From contig JALNWB010000064.1 in the NCBI GenBank assembly GCA_023231105.1, positions 1 to 19,938 of the forward strand: a stretch of 19,938 nt of DNA, written 5' to 3'. Positions 1 to 7,249 of this stretch are shown here, piece by piece. The translations under genes were made by a program, and so were the position numbers. Source of the DNA: Ignavibacteriaceae bacterium (GTDB taxonomy: Bacteria > Bacteroidota > Ignavibacteria > Ignavibacteriales > Ignavibacteriaceae). Within the stretch, counting starts at the first letter, position 1. Each line of letters begins with the position of its first letter. Below the pieces are notes generated by a model. The model did no database searches, was not told the DNA's origin, and saw nothing but the letters and a program-made list of their open reading frames with translations.

Positions 1-1
1 A

Positions 2-76
2 AACTTAAGGAAACGTATTCAATATGTCAATGAACTTTTTGAGAATATAACTTCTCAGAAGAAATACTTGGGATAA
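2..76 (+). CDS. C-terminal tail of an unidentified upstream gene (partial)
   Basis: Frame 2 is open from the window edge to a TAA at 74-76, giving 24 codons that begin NLRKRIQYV and end SQKKYLG. The composition (charged, amphipathic) is that of a normal protein C-terminus. The stop codon lies inside a perfect hairpin, as expected where a terminator overlaps the end of a gene. The fragment is too short to assign a family, and it could be a chance open stretch. Confidence 0.35.
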   Translation, partial: NLRKRIQYVNELFENITSQKKYLG

Positions 77-97
77 CTTAGCCCAAGTATTTCTTCT
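57..97 (+). terminator. Perfect 16-bp hairpin, probable terminator of the upstream gene
   Basis: Arms 57-72 (AGAAGAAATACTTGGG) and 82-97 pair over 16 bp without mismatch around a 9-nt loop (ATAACTTAG). The plus-strand exit is T-rich (TTCTTCTTGACTTTT), which fits a rho-independent terminator, although the stem is A+T rich. The mirror strand is also T-rich, so it could work in both directions. The loop sequence ATAACTTAG recurs at 112-120. Confidence 0.55.
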
Positions 98-272
98 TGA
101 CTTTTAACGGAATAACTTAGTGGTGGGAAATCCTTAGACACTTAGTACACTGAGTTTCACTAAGAAATAAAAACATATTCATTTTCTGATAATTTATTTC
201 CTCGTTTTTCTTATCCAAACTCTTCTTATTTTTAACCACGTATTTTCAATTCAATTTTATTGGAATAGAAAA

Positions 273-1064
273 ATGAACTTAGGAATACAAAACAAAACCG
301 TTCTTGTTACCGCTTCAAGTAAAGGAATAGGAAAAGCGGCGGCAGAATTATTTGCGTCTGAAAAATGCAACGTAGCCATTTGTTCACGCAGTGAGTTTGA
401 ATTGGAGAAAACCGCGGAAGAGCTTTCTGCAAAATATGAAAACGAAATATTCTGGATCGTTTGTGATTTGAATAATCCTTCAGACATAAAAAACACCGTA
501 GAAAATGTGGAAGAGAAATTCGGTGGAATTGATATTCTTGTAAACAATTGCGGCGGACCTTCAGCCGGATTTTTTGAAGAACTGAACGAAGAAAAATGGA
601 ACTTCGGTTATGAACAAGTTCTCTTAAGCGTAGTCCGTTTTGTGCAGGCGGTTCTGCCCAACATGAAAAAGAAAAATTGGGGAAGGATCATCAACATCAC
701 TTCTGTGGCGGTAAAACAGCCGATCGATAATCTTCTTCTTTCAAATACTTTCCGCGCCGGAGTAATTGGACTAAGCAAAACACTTAGCAACCAACTTGCA
801 AAACATAACATCACAGTTAATAGCGTTGCGCCGGGTTACACGTTAACGGAAAGAATTTATGAACTTGCGGTGAACAAAGCGAAAGTTACAGGCGAATCGC
901 ACGAAACAATTATTGCGAACATGACGAAAGAAATTCCGCTCGGCAGAATGGCGCGTCCGGAAGAAATTGCTTCGGCTATTTTATTTCTTGCTTCGGAACA
1001 AGCATCATATATTACAGGAAACACAATTCAAATTGACGGCGGACTTTACAAAGGATTGATGTAA
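273..1064 (+). CDS. SDR-family oxidoreductase, atypical 3-oxoacyl-ACP-reductase-like
   Basis: This is a 263-residue cytoplasmic Rossmann-fold protein of the short-chain dehydrogenase/reductase family, of normal FabG-like length. The N-terminal dinucleotide-binding motif reads TASSKGIG (residues 13-20) instead of TGxxxGIG. The NNCGG motif is at 91-95, catalytic-type Ser at 144, a VAPG motif follows the active-site region, and the C-terminus has the usual ITGNTIQIDGG. The YxxxK catalytic pair is replaced by S157-N-T-F-R161. That matches a known SDR subgroup resembling beta-ketoacyl-ACP reductases but lacking a perfect catalytic tetrad, so the substrate cannot be stated and FabG activity should not be assumed. 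The start ATG has only a weak GGA-containing ribosome site. It is translationally coupled to the asparaginase through TAATG. Confidence 0.9.
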   Translation: MNLGIQNKTVLVTASSKGIGKAAAELFASEKCNVAICSRSEFELEKTAEELSAKYENEIFWIVCDLNNPSDIKNTVENVEEKFGGIDILVNNCGGPSAGFFEELNEEKWNFGYEQVLLSVVRFVQAVLPNMKKKNWGRIINITSVAVKQPIDNLLLSNTFRAGVIGLSKTLSNQLAKHNITVNSVAPGYTLTERIYELAVNKAKVTGESHETIIANMTKEIPLGRMARPEEIASAILFLASEQASYITGNTIQIDGGLYKGLM

Positions 1065-2044
1065 TGAAAAAGAAAAATATCTTGCTCGTCTTTACCGGCG
1101 GAACTTTTTCAATGAAAATTGACGAGAAAACCGGCGGAGCGGTTCCATATTTTTCCGGGAATGATCTGATGCAGCTCATGCCGGAAATTTATGAATTGGT
1201 GAATGTAACCATTTTCGATTTCGGCAAATATCCCGGTCCGCACATGACACCGGAGTTGATGCTTACTCTTTCTAAAAAAATTAAAGATCGATTAAACAAA
1301 AATGGATTTGATGGCGTTGTTATTACTCACGGAACCGACACGCTTGAAGAAACTGCGTATCTGCTTGATTTAACTCTCGACACACCAATTCCCGTAGTCC
1401 TTACCGGATCGATGAAAAATAGTTCGGAACCGGATTGGGATGGACCGGCAAATTTAAAAGATTCGATAGCGATTTGTTTAAATGCGAACAGCAGAAATCT
1501 TGGTGTGCTTGTCTGTTTGAATGGTGAAATAAATGCCGCCAGCGAAGTAACCAAAACTCATACGGATGACATTGAAACATTTCACAGTCTTGATTTTGGC
1601 GCGCTCGGATTTGTGCAGAGCGGAAGAGTTATCTTCAACCGTCTGCCGCGCAAACTTGAGATTATAAAAACTTCTAAAATTGAAACGAACGTTGACCTGA
1701 TAAAATGCTACGCCGGAATGGACGCGAAGTTCTTTAAATATTCGGCGGATACGAACGTTGCGGGAATTGTGGTTGAAGCGATGGGTGTTGGTAATGTGCC
1801 GCCGAAAGCATTTGAGGGAATTAAATACGCGGTTGAAAAAAATATTCCCGTTGTACTGGTTTCGCGCTGTCCCGCAGGCGAAACACTTGATATTTACGGC
1901 TATCCCGGCGCCGGAAAATGGCTGCACGAACTTGGAGTAATTTTCTCCGATTATCTAAACGGACAAAAAGCAAGAATTAAATTGATGCTGGCGTTAGGAA
2001 AGATGAAAAAGCAAAAGGAATTGAAGAAGGTGTTTGAGGGATAG
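1064..2044 (+). CDS. L-asparaginase (type I, cytoplasmic)
   Basis: This 326-residue protein belongs to the asparaginase/glutaminase family, which hydrolyses L-asparagine to aspartate and ammonia. The first threonine motif is TGGT (11-14) and the second is HGTDT (89-93). A PVVLTGSMK segment and the DGPANL motif complete the active-site region. There is no signal peptide, pointing to the cytoplasmic type. The ATG overlaps the TAA of the dehydrogenase by one base (TAATG), so the two are co-translated. The last 22 codons, including a lysine-rich tail GKMKKQKELKK, are duplicated as a non-coding remnant at 3323-3388, beyond the T9SS gene. The name ansA is likely, but the family also has a phage/archaeal branch, so no symbol is given. 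Confidence 0.9.
   Translation: MKKKNILLVFTGGTFSMKIDEKTGGAVPYFSGNDLMQLMPEIYELVNVTIFDFGKYPGPHMTPELMLTLSKKIKDRLNKNGFDGVVITHGTDTLEETAYLLDLTLDTPIPVVLTGSMKNSSEPDWDGPANLKDSIAICLNANSRNLGVLVCLNGEINAASEVTKTHTDDIETFHSLDFGALGFVQSGRVIFNRLPRKLEIIKTSKIETNVDLIKCYAGMDAKFFKYSADTNVAGIVVEAMGVGNVPPKAFEGIKYAVEKNIPVVLVSRCPAGETLDIYGYPGAGKWLHELGVIFSDYLNGQKARIKLMLALGKMKKQKELKKVFEG
1978..2043 (+). repeat. Direct repeat copy 1: 3' end of the asparaginase gene
   Basis: These 66 nt cover the last codons of the asparaginase gene and align without gaps to 3323-3388 with six mismatches. This is the functional, coding copy. The T9SS cargo gene lies between the two copies. Confidence 0.9.
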
Positions 2045-2075
2045 GTTTTTTTTGAATAAAATAAAGGTCGCATGC

Positions 2076-2441
2076 GTGAATATAAAGTATTCATTTTACA
2101 CCAAGAGCTTAATGGTATTAATGTTTATTGTAACTGTTAATGCGCAATGGATAAAAACAAATGGTCCTACAGGAGCAACAATATATACTCTTGCAGCTAG
2201 CGGTACGAATCTCTTTGCAGGTGAATACGGAAAAATTTTTCTTTCAACAGACCGCGGAACAAGTTGGGGAAACATTACACCAAACATATTCTACCTTACT
2301 GAGTATCGATATTTATTTATTAATCAAACAGGTGTTTATGTAGGCACTGGGGGGAGTGGAGTTTTTTTTCAGAAAACAATGGTACAACTTGGAGCAAAAT
2401 CAATTACAATATGGGAAACACTGTTGTCTCTTCTATTGTAG
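2076..2441 (+). CDS. N-terminal part of a secreted beta-propeller T9SS cargo protein (upstream of a frameshift)
   Basis: I chose the GTG at 2076 as the start. AAAGG lies eight bases upstream, and the protein then begins MNIKYSFYTKSLMVLMF, a good signal peptide with cleavage likely after VNA (before QW). The upstream TTG at 2034 lies inside the asparaginase end and would spoil the signal peptide. The mature part has one complete propeller repeat (NLFAGEYGKIFLSTDRGTSW) and the start of a second. The frame then leaves the homology at the T8 run (2362-2369), reading QKTMVQLG instead of SENNGTTW, and stops at 2441. Adding one base to the run joins it smoothly to the gene fragment 2411-3325. It is therefore half of one gene, not a separate protein. 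Confidence 0.75.
   Translation: MNIKYSFYTKSLMVLMFIVTVNAQWIKTNGPTGATIYTLAASGTNLFAGEYGKIFLSTDRGTSWGNITPNIFYLTEYRYLFINQTGVYVGTGGSGVFFQKTMVQLGAKSITIWETLLSLLL
2362..2369 (+). other. T8 homopolymer at the frameshift point; possible slippery site
   Basis: The sequence is G6-AGTGGAG-T8-C. In the upstream frame the codons are GTT TTT TTT CAG, so the run contains T TTT TTT in the phase of a -1 ribosomal slippage heptamer. A -1 shift, or one extra U from polymerase slippage, gives VFFSENNGTTWSKIN and restores the propeller repeat. A sequencing or assembly error, or a real inactivating or phase-variable indel, would look the same. Confidence 0.7.
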
Positions 2442-3325
2442 AAATTGATTCAAATCTCTTTGTAAGCACAGAAGGAGAAGGAATCTTTCTTTCTAACGAC
2501 AAAGGTGTCAATTGGGAAAAAGTGAATTCCGGTTTGTCGAATTATGAAATACTTAGTCTCGCCGTAATAGGAAAGAATCTTTTTGCTGGTACATTCGGAA
2601 GCGGAGTTTATCGCACTACTGACAATGGTGCAAACTGGACTGTTGCTGATACTGGGTCTACAATGAGTGGTCAATATGTTCCTGATTTATTCGTTATTGA
2701 AAACAATCTTCTAGCAATCACATGGTCAGGTTCCTCTTATCTTTCAACTGATAATGGAGATAGTTGGACAAAAGTCTATGACGATATTAGCCATCTGGGT
2801 ATTTTGTCATTCGTGAAGGTAGGGTCGAATCTCTTCGCAGGAACCAACTATGGCGGGATTTATCTTTCCACAAATAATGGAATAAGTTGGACTTCCATTA
2901 ATGATGGATTTACAGAAAAAATAGTTCAGTCCCTTGCCACAGACGGAACTAATCTTTTCGTTGGCGGTATTTATGGATCTGTTTGGAGACGACCGCTCGC
3001 TGAAGTTGTAACATCAATTAGTCCATCCTTAAAGGTTCTTCCGAAAGAGTTTGATCTTAGTCAAAATTATCCAAATCCATTTAACCCAGCAACAGTTATT
3101 CAATACACATTAGTTTGTGAAAGTAATGTTACCATAACTGTTTATGATAATCTGGGACAAATTGTTAGAACATTCAACGAAGGAACAAAAAATGCCGGTT
3201 CTTATAAATTAAATTTCGATGGAGAAAGTTTATCTTCAGGTGTTTATTTCTACAGGCTTAATACCGTTTCGCTTGATGGGAGCCCAAAATTATCGGCAAT
3301 AAAAAAGATGCTCTTGTTGAAGTAA
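2411..3325 (+). CDS. C-terminal part of the beta-propeller protein with T9SS type A sorting domain
   Basis: The frame is open from before the T8 run and continues to TAA at 3323-3325. The ATG at 2411 is internal, so this is the downstream half of the gene begun at 2076. It carries repeats of about 40-45 residues with an N-L-F-A-G, then S-T-D/N-x-G-x-x-W pattern, for example GVYRTTDNGANWT and GIYLSTNNGISWT. These resemble BNR/sialidase or Ycf48-like propeller blades. The end is a classical T9SS type A domain: FDLSQNYPNPFNPAT, then VYDNLGQIVRTF, GVYFYRL and a basic C-terminus. The protein is expected to cross the outer membrane by T9SS; its ligand is unknown. It is inserted between two copies of the asparaginase 3' end. 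Confidence 0.85.
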   Translation: MGNTVVSSIVEIDSNLFVSTEGEGIFLSNDKGVNWEKVNSGLSNYEILSLAVIGKNLFAGTFGSGVYRTTDNGANWTVADTGSTMSGQYVPDLFVIENNLLAITWSGSSYLSTDNGDSWTKVYDDISHLGILSFVKVGSNLFAGTNYGGIYLSTNNGISWTSINDGFTEKIVQSLATDGTNLFVGGIYGSVWRRPLAEVVTSISPSLKVLPKEFDLSQNYPNPFNPATVIQYTLVCESNVTITVYDNLGQIVRTFNEGTKNAGSYKLNFDGESLSSGVYFYRLNTVSLDGSPKLSAIKKMLLLK

Positions 3326-3388
3326 ATTGATGCTTGCATTAGGAAAGATGAAAAAACAAAGTGAATTGAAGAAGGTGTTTGAAGGATA
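3323..3388 (+). repeat. Direct repeat copy 2: remnant of an asparaginase 3' end
   Basis: It begins at the TAA stop of the T9SS gene and matches 1978-2043 at 60 of 66 positions. Read in the asparaginase frame it still encodes LMLALGKMKKQSELKKVFEG followed by TAA, with one residue change (K to S). Almost all differences are at third codon positions, so the sequence diverged largely while under coding selection. No start or active-site region is present, so it is not a functional gene. Confidence 0.85.
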
Positions 3389-3419
3389 ACATTATAGATT
3401 TATCTGTGAAAATAAGTTT

Positions 3420-3444
3420 AATCCGCGAAATCCGTGTGCTATTG
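3420..3444 (+). repeat. Short interspersed repeat, copy A
   Basis: The segment AATCCGCGAAATCCGTGTGC plus TATTG resembles the reverse complement of 15217-15243 (AATCCGTAATAATCCGCGTG plus CTATCG). It lies between the convergent T9SS gene and murI and runs into the last codons of murI (CAA TAG). Repeats of this AATCCG type look like the short intergenic elements common in this bacterial group. Confidence 0.45.
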
Positions 3445-4269
3445 TTTTTTCTGTAATTCTTCCAAATCAATTTTTTTTACATTTAGAATAGACTGCCCCA
3501 AAAACAATTCAGCAACTTTTTTGAATGTGGTTGGAATATCACTTACATAAAAATCTTGATAGCCAAGCGCGTGAGAATTTGTTTCTAAACCAATGCGGTT
3601 AATTTCCTGCCTGACAACTTCCGCAGAGGCAACACCGGAATCAATTAACTTAACTTCACTGCCGATAACTTCTTGAATGATCTTTGCGAGAATAGGATAA
3701 TGCGTACAGCCAAGAACAAGCGTATCAATATTCAAGTCGCGGAGTTCTTTTAAATATTCTTCCGCAATTAATTTTGTTGCTTCGTGGTCTATCCAGCCTT
3801 CTTCCGCGAGCGGAACAAAAAGAGGACAAGCTTTTTCAAATACTTCAACTTCGGAATTATTTTTCTTCAGTTCATTTAAATAGGCGTGATTAGAAATGGT
3901 TGCTCTTGTTCCGATAACTCCAATTCGTTTCGTCCGTGAATGCTTCAACGCAAGCTGCGAACCGGGAGTGATCATTCCAATAATCGGTACAGTGAACTTT
4001 TCCTTTAACACATTTAGCGCAATTGCCGAAACCGTATTACATGCAACCACAATCGCCTTTACATTTTTTTCAATTAGAAAATGAGCGTCTTGCAACGCAT
4101 ATTCAATAACGGTGTCGTTTGATTTTGAACCGTACGGAACGCGGGCGGTATCTCCGAAATAGACAATGCTTTCATTCGGTAGAGTTGAGGCAATCTGTCG
4201 GACGACTGTTAGTCCGCCGATGCCGGAATCAAACACGCCAATCGGTTTTGCTTTTTCCATGAAGTTCAA
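3439..4269 (-). CDS. murI: Glutamate racemase
   Basis: This 276-residue cytoplasmic enzyme interconverts L- and D-glutamate for peptidoglycan synthesis. Diagnostic motifs are GVFDSGIGGLTV (11-22), YFGDTARVPYGS (37-48), the catalytic cysteine motifs VVACNT (C77) and LGCTHYP (C188), and IGVIGT in between. The start is debatable. TTG at 4269 has AAGGA at an ideal eight-base distance, whereas the ATG at 4260 is 17 bases away from it, so I prefer TTG. It is the last gene of the queC-to-murI operon, 11 nt after glnD. Its final codons overlap a short interspersed repeat. Confidence 0.95.
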   Translation of the reverse strand: MNFMEKAKPIGVFDSGIGGLTVVRQIASTLPNESIVYFGDTARVPYGSKSNDTVIEYALQDAHFLIEKNVKAIVVACNTVSAIALNVLKEKFTVPIIGMITPGSQLALKHSRTKRIGVIGTRATISNHAYLNELKKNNSEVEVFEKACPLFVPLAEEGWIDHEATKLIAEEYLKELRDLNIDTLVLGCTHYPILAKIIQEVIGSEVKLIDSGVASAEVVRQEINRIGLETNSHALGYQDFYVSDIPTTFKKVAELFLGQSILNVKKIDLEELQKKQ

Positions 4270-4280
4270 AAATATATTCC

Positions 4281-6875
4281 TTATAAAATTTGATTGATAG
4301 CTTCGGTTAATTCGGATTCAATAAAAGAGTAAAAGTTTTTTGAGACTTTTTTCTGCTGGCTGTCCAACACATAAAACGCATCAATAATATCGTCGCCGCG
4401 CGTTCCGATTTTTGCGAAATAAATGCTTAGTCCAAGTTCGTTGAGTTTGTTTGTAACATGATAGAGAAAGCCGAGCCGGTCGGGCGAGAAGACATCAATG
4501 ATGGTGAACTTTTCCTGCTCTTCAAATTTAATTTTCACTTTGCCGGGACGCTTAAAAAATTTATTTTCGATGCGCCACCATTTCGTTTTCATCTTTTTCA
4601 TTTCGGTGCTTAATTCTTTTAGCCCCGAAAGAACAAGAGAAAAATCTTCCTCAATTTTTCCGTAACGGAGCGAATCAACTTTTTCGTTCGAGCGGAAATC
4701 GGTAACGTTAAAGTTATCAATAATAATTCCGTCTTTGCGCGTAAAGATTTTAGCGTCGTGAATGTTCAAATCATTTATGGATAACACACCGCATAATTTT
4801 GAAAGAAGGAATGGAGAATCTTTTGAAATAACGGTGATGTTGGTAAAACTTTCCGATTCTTTAAATGAAACCGAAACCGGGATGCCAGAAAGTATTTCTT
4901 CAATATGAAAAGCAATTTCTTCATCCGAGAAAAGTGAAGTATAGCCGGTATCGTTAATAGAATCAATATGATCCTTCACGTGGTCTTCCGAAATTGCGTC
5001 GGAGTATTTTGATATTTCCTCCGGCTGCACAAGCGTTGAAGCGAACAATAATTCTTCTCCCGTAATCTGGTCTTCGATCATCGCTTTGGACTTGCGGAAC
5101 AACTCGTTCAGCATTTCATATTTCCATGAAGTCCACAAAGCCGGGTTAACAGCCGAAAGATCGGCGTAAGTTAGCAGGTAAAGAAGTTCCAATTGCTCAA
5201 CGCTTGGAAAAGCGGCGACGAAACTATTTAAAGTTTCCGCATCATTTAAATTTCTCCGGAAAGCGATTTGCTCCATCTGCAAATGATAACGAACAAGGAA
5301 AGAAACTTTTTCAATTTCCACATCGCCGTAACCGAGACGCTGCATGATTGAAGCCGCCATTTCCGCCCCGATAATTTCATGCCCGCTGACATTGATCGGT
5401 TTTGCAATATCATGAAAAAGCAAACCGAGCATAAGAATTTCTTTTTCTCTTAAATTGTTATAAATATTTCCAAGCTCCGTTGTATCATTTTCCAATTTCT
5501 CAACATTCTGGATTGTCATCAACGTGTGTTCGTCAGCGGTATAACAATGGTAAACTCCATGTTGAATATATCCGTTCAGGTCGTGAAACTCCGGAAGAAA
5601 CGCATCAAGAATGCCGAGTTCATTCATAACTGATAAAGTTTTTCCGATATTTTTCGGAAGTCGAAGAATTTCTCTGAAAAATGTTGAGGACTCAGCATCC
5701 CCTTTAACCGTATGCTGATCGAGGCTGTCGATAATCTGCATTCTAAAATGTTCATCAAAGTTCGCATCATATAAACCGCGGTAATAAAAGCCGCGGAAGA
5801 TTTCGGAAATAGTTAAATACCGACGCCCCGAAAAAAAGATGATGCTTCCTTTTAATTTAAAATCATCATCAAGATCAATTGAAAGAACATCAGGAATGGA
5901 AGCCGAAATATCCGCGCGCATTTTTTTTGTGAACGAGCGGTTAAATCTGTAGATAACGTTTGACGAATCAAAATACTCTTTCATCAGTTTTTTATAACCG
6001 TCATCGCCATACTGTAAAAGGTCTGCGATGACAAGCTGGTCGGCAAATTCAAGGCGATCATTTTTTTGTTTATGCAGAAAGTGAAGAAGATTTCTAATCT
6101 TTAAAATAAATTTGAATCCGGCTAATAAACGGAGACATTCTTTCGGTGTTGTATAGTCATGTTCGGAAAGAAGTGCTATAAATGATTCTGTTTGCGATTG
6201 CTCCGACTGCTTATTCAAAATTTCTTTGTTGAGCAGAATATAAATCCATTCGATCATTTGAATATCGCGCTGACCGCCTGCGGAGAGTTTCACATTCGGC
6301 TCAATTACTTTCGGTGAGTTGCCATATTTTGTATAACGTTCATCGCGGTCGGAAAGAAATTCTGCAAAGATTTGTTTTTTCACTTTCTCCGTGATGGTTT
6401 TGAACAAGAGTTCGTTCCATTCATTAAAAAGTTTTAACGAGCCGAAGAGATATCGCGTTTCAAAAAACTGTGTGAAGGTGTGCAGGTCTTCCGTTAAAAA
6501 GCGTTTGATGTCCGAAAGTTCGCGGATAGTGTGGGAGACTTCCAGACCGAAATCCCAACAGCGTGTAACAATATCTTTTATTCCCTCTTCCGAAGCTTTC
6601 TGAGCCAGAGGCTCATCAGCCTTTGGCTGAATTGACGGAACGATGAACATGATATCAATATCGGAATAAGGAGAAAGCTCTCGTCGGCTGAAACTTCCCG
6701 CAGAAGCCAATGCAAATGGATAATGAACATCTGCAGAAATCTGTCTGAGCAAATCTTCAACCAAAACGCTGTACTCAAAAGAAAAGGCAAGTGAGTCGTT
6801 TAGAATATTTTGTGCGGTAAAAAGTTTATCCTTCTTGGCAAAAAAATCGTTTCGTATTTCTTCTTTCGATTTCAT
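4281..6875 (-). CDS. glnD: PII uridylyltransferase / uridylyl-removing enzyme
   Basis: This 864-residue bifunctional nitrogen sensor is close in length to E. coli GlnD. It adds UMP to, and removes it from, the PII signal protein in response to glutamine. The nucleotidyltransferase motif GSFSRRELSPYSDIDI is at 60-75, with metal-binding D72 and D74. The HD domain includes H450 and the HD pair H488-D489 (LLFHDIAKP). Two ACT domains lie roughly at 680-770 and 795-864 (the second with FTIIDVFSPDRLGFLYHVT). All three parts are intact, so both activities are expected. The gene starts 8 nt after queF and ends 11 nt before murI. No glnB or glnA is in the window. Two palindromes lie in its reading frame at 6601-6630, encoding residues 82-92 just after the transferase motif. 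Confidence 0.95.
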   Translation of the reverse strand: MKSKEEIRNDFFAKKDKLFTAQNILNDSLAFSFEYSVLVEDLLRQISADVHYPFALASAGSFSRRELSPYSDIDIMFIVPSIQPKADEPLAQKASEEGIKDIVTRCWDFGLEVSHTIRELSDIKRFLTEDLHTFTQFFETRYLFGSLKLFNEWNELLFKTITEKVKKQIFAEFLSDRDERYTKYGNSPKVIEPNVKLSAGGQRDIQMIEWIYILLNKEILNKQSEQSQTESFIALLSEHDYTTPKECLRLLAGFKFILKIRNLLHFLHKQKNDRLEFADQLVIADLLQYGDDGYKKLMKEYFDSSNVIYRFNRSFTKKMRADISASIPDVLSIDLDDDFKLKGSIIFFSGRRYLTISEIFRGFYYRGLYDANFDEHFRMQIIDSLDQHTVKGDAESSTFFREILRLPKNIGKTLSVMNELGILDAFLPEFHDLNGYIQHGVYHCYTADEHTLMTIQNVEKLENDTTELGNIYNNLREKEILMLGLLFHDIAKPINVSGHEIIGAEMAASIMQRLGYGDVEIEKVSFLVRYHLQMEQIAFRRNLNDAETLNSFVAAFPSVEQLELLYLLTYADLSAVNPALWTSWKYEMLNELFRKSKAMIEDQITGEELLFASTLVQPEEISKYSDAISEDHVKDHIDSINDTGYTSLFSDEEIAFHIEEILSGIPVSVSFKESESFTNITVISKDSPFLLSKLCGVLSINDLNIHDAKIFTRKDGIIIDNFNVTDFRSNEKVDSLRYGKIEEDFSLVLSGLKELSTEMKKMKTKWWRIENKFFKRPGKVKIKFEEQEKFTIIDVFSPDRLGFLYHVTNKLNELGLSIYFAKIGTRGDDIIDAFYVLDSQQKKVSKNFYSFIESELTEAINQIL
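6601..6630. repeat. Two abutting 15-nt palindromes inside glnD
   Basis: Positions 6601-6615 read TGAGCC AGA GGCTCA and 6616-6630 read TCAGCC TTT GGCTGA. Each has perfect 6-bp arms and a 3-nt spacer. Together they are exactly 30 nt, or ten codons (QPKADEPLA region), so the frame is kept. A third member of the same design, TCAGCC AGA GGCTGA, is intergenic at 12995-13009. This looks like a small palindromic repeat that entered or arose in the coding sequence. Confidence 0.75.
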
Positions 6876-6883
6876 ATTTTGTT

Positions 6884-7249
6884 TTACGCTAAAAAATTAG
6901 GAGATTGATGAACCGCTTCAATAACGGATGAAATGCCTCCACGCATGTTAAAGTCGCTGGTGATTTTCATATAACGGGGCTGCAATAATTCAACCAGATC
7001 GTTTAGAATTTTGTTTGTTACGGCTTCAAAATAAATTCCGTCGTTGCGGAAAGACTGTAAATAGAATTTGTAACTTTTTAATTCAACACACAATTTATCG
7101 GCGACATATTCAAGTGTAATTTTTCCAAAATCGGGCTGCCCGGTAACCGGACAAACGGAAGTGAACTCGTGCGCCGTGTGAATTATTTTATAATTTCTTT
7201 CCGGGTTTGGATTTGGAAAGAGGACTAATATTTTTTGTTTGGAATTCAT
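6884..7249 (-). CDS. queF: NADPH-dependent 7-cyano-7-deazaguanine (preQ0) reductase, short type
   Basis: This 121-residue enzyme reduces preQ0 to preQ1 in queuosine biosynthesis, and its length matches the unimodular (Bacillus-type) QueF. The catalytic Cys33 is in TSVCPVTGQPDF, followed by D40. The QueF motif ELKSYKFY starts at 56 with its substrate-recognising Glu, and FNMRGG is near the C-terminus. The ATG overlaps the stop of the 67-codon gene as ATGA. The purine-rich codons for that gene's Glu-rich tail (GAAGATGAAGAAGA) serve as the ribosome-binding region, so the two genes are translationally coupled. queC, the earlier step of the pathway, lies upstream in the same operon beyond the restriction-modification genes. 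Confidence 0.95.
   Translation of the reverse strand: MNSKQKILVLFPNPNPERNYKIIHTAHEFTSVCPVTGQPDFGKITLEYVADKLCVELKSYKFYLQSFRNDGIYFEAVTNKILNDLVELLQPRYMKITSDFNMRGGISSVIEAVHQSPNFLA

Noticed and set aside
1478..1927. A 149-codon open frame on the minus strand
   Set aside because: It lies wholly inside the asparaginase gene in antisense, and its translation shows no family motif. It is a shadow of the real gene.
2034..2075. TTG start at 2034 for the T9SS gene
   Set aside because: It lies inside the asparaginase coding end and places 14 extra residues before the signal peptide. GTG 2076 has AAAGG at good distance.
1978..3388. An insertion sequence or integron explanation for the duplicated asparaginase tail
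   Set aside because: No transposase, recombinase, terminal inverted repeats or integron attachment site is visible between the copies. 66 nt with codon-like divergence is also unlike a target-site duplication.
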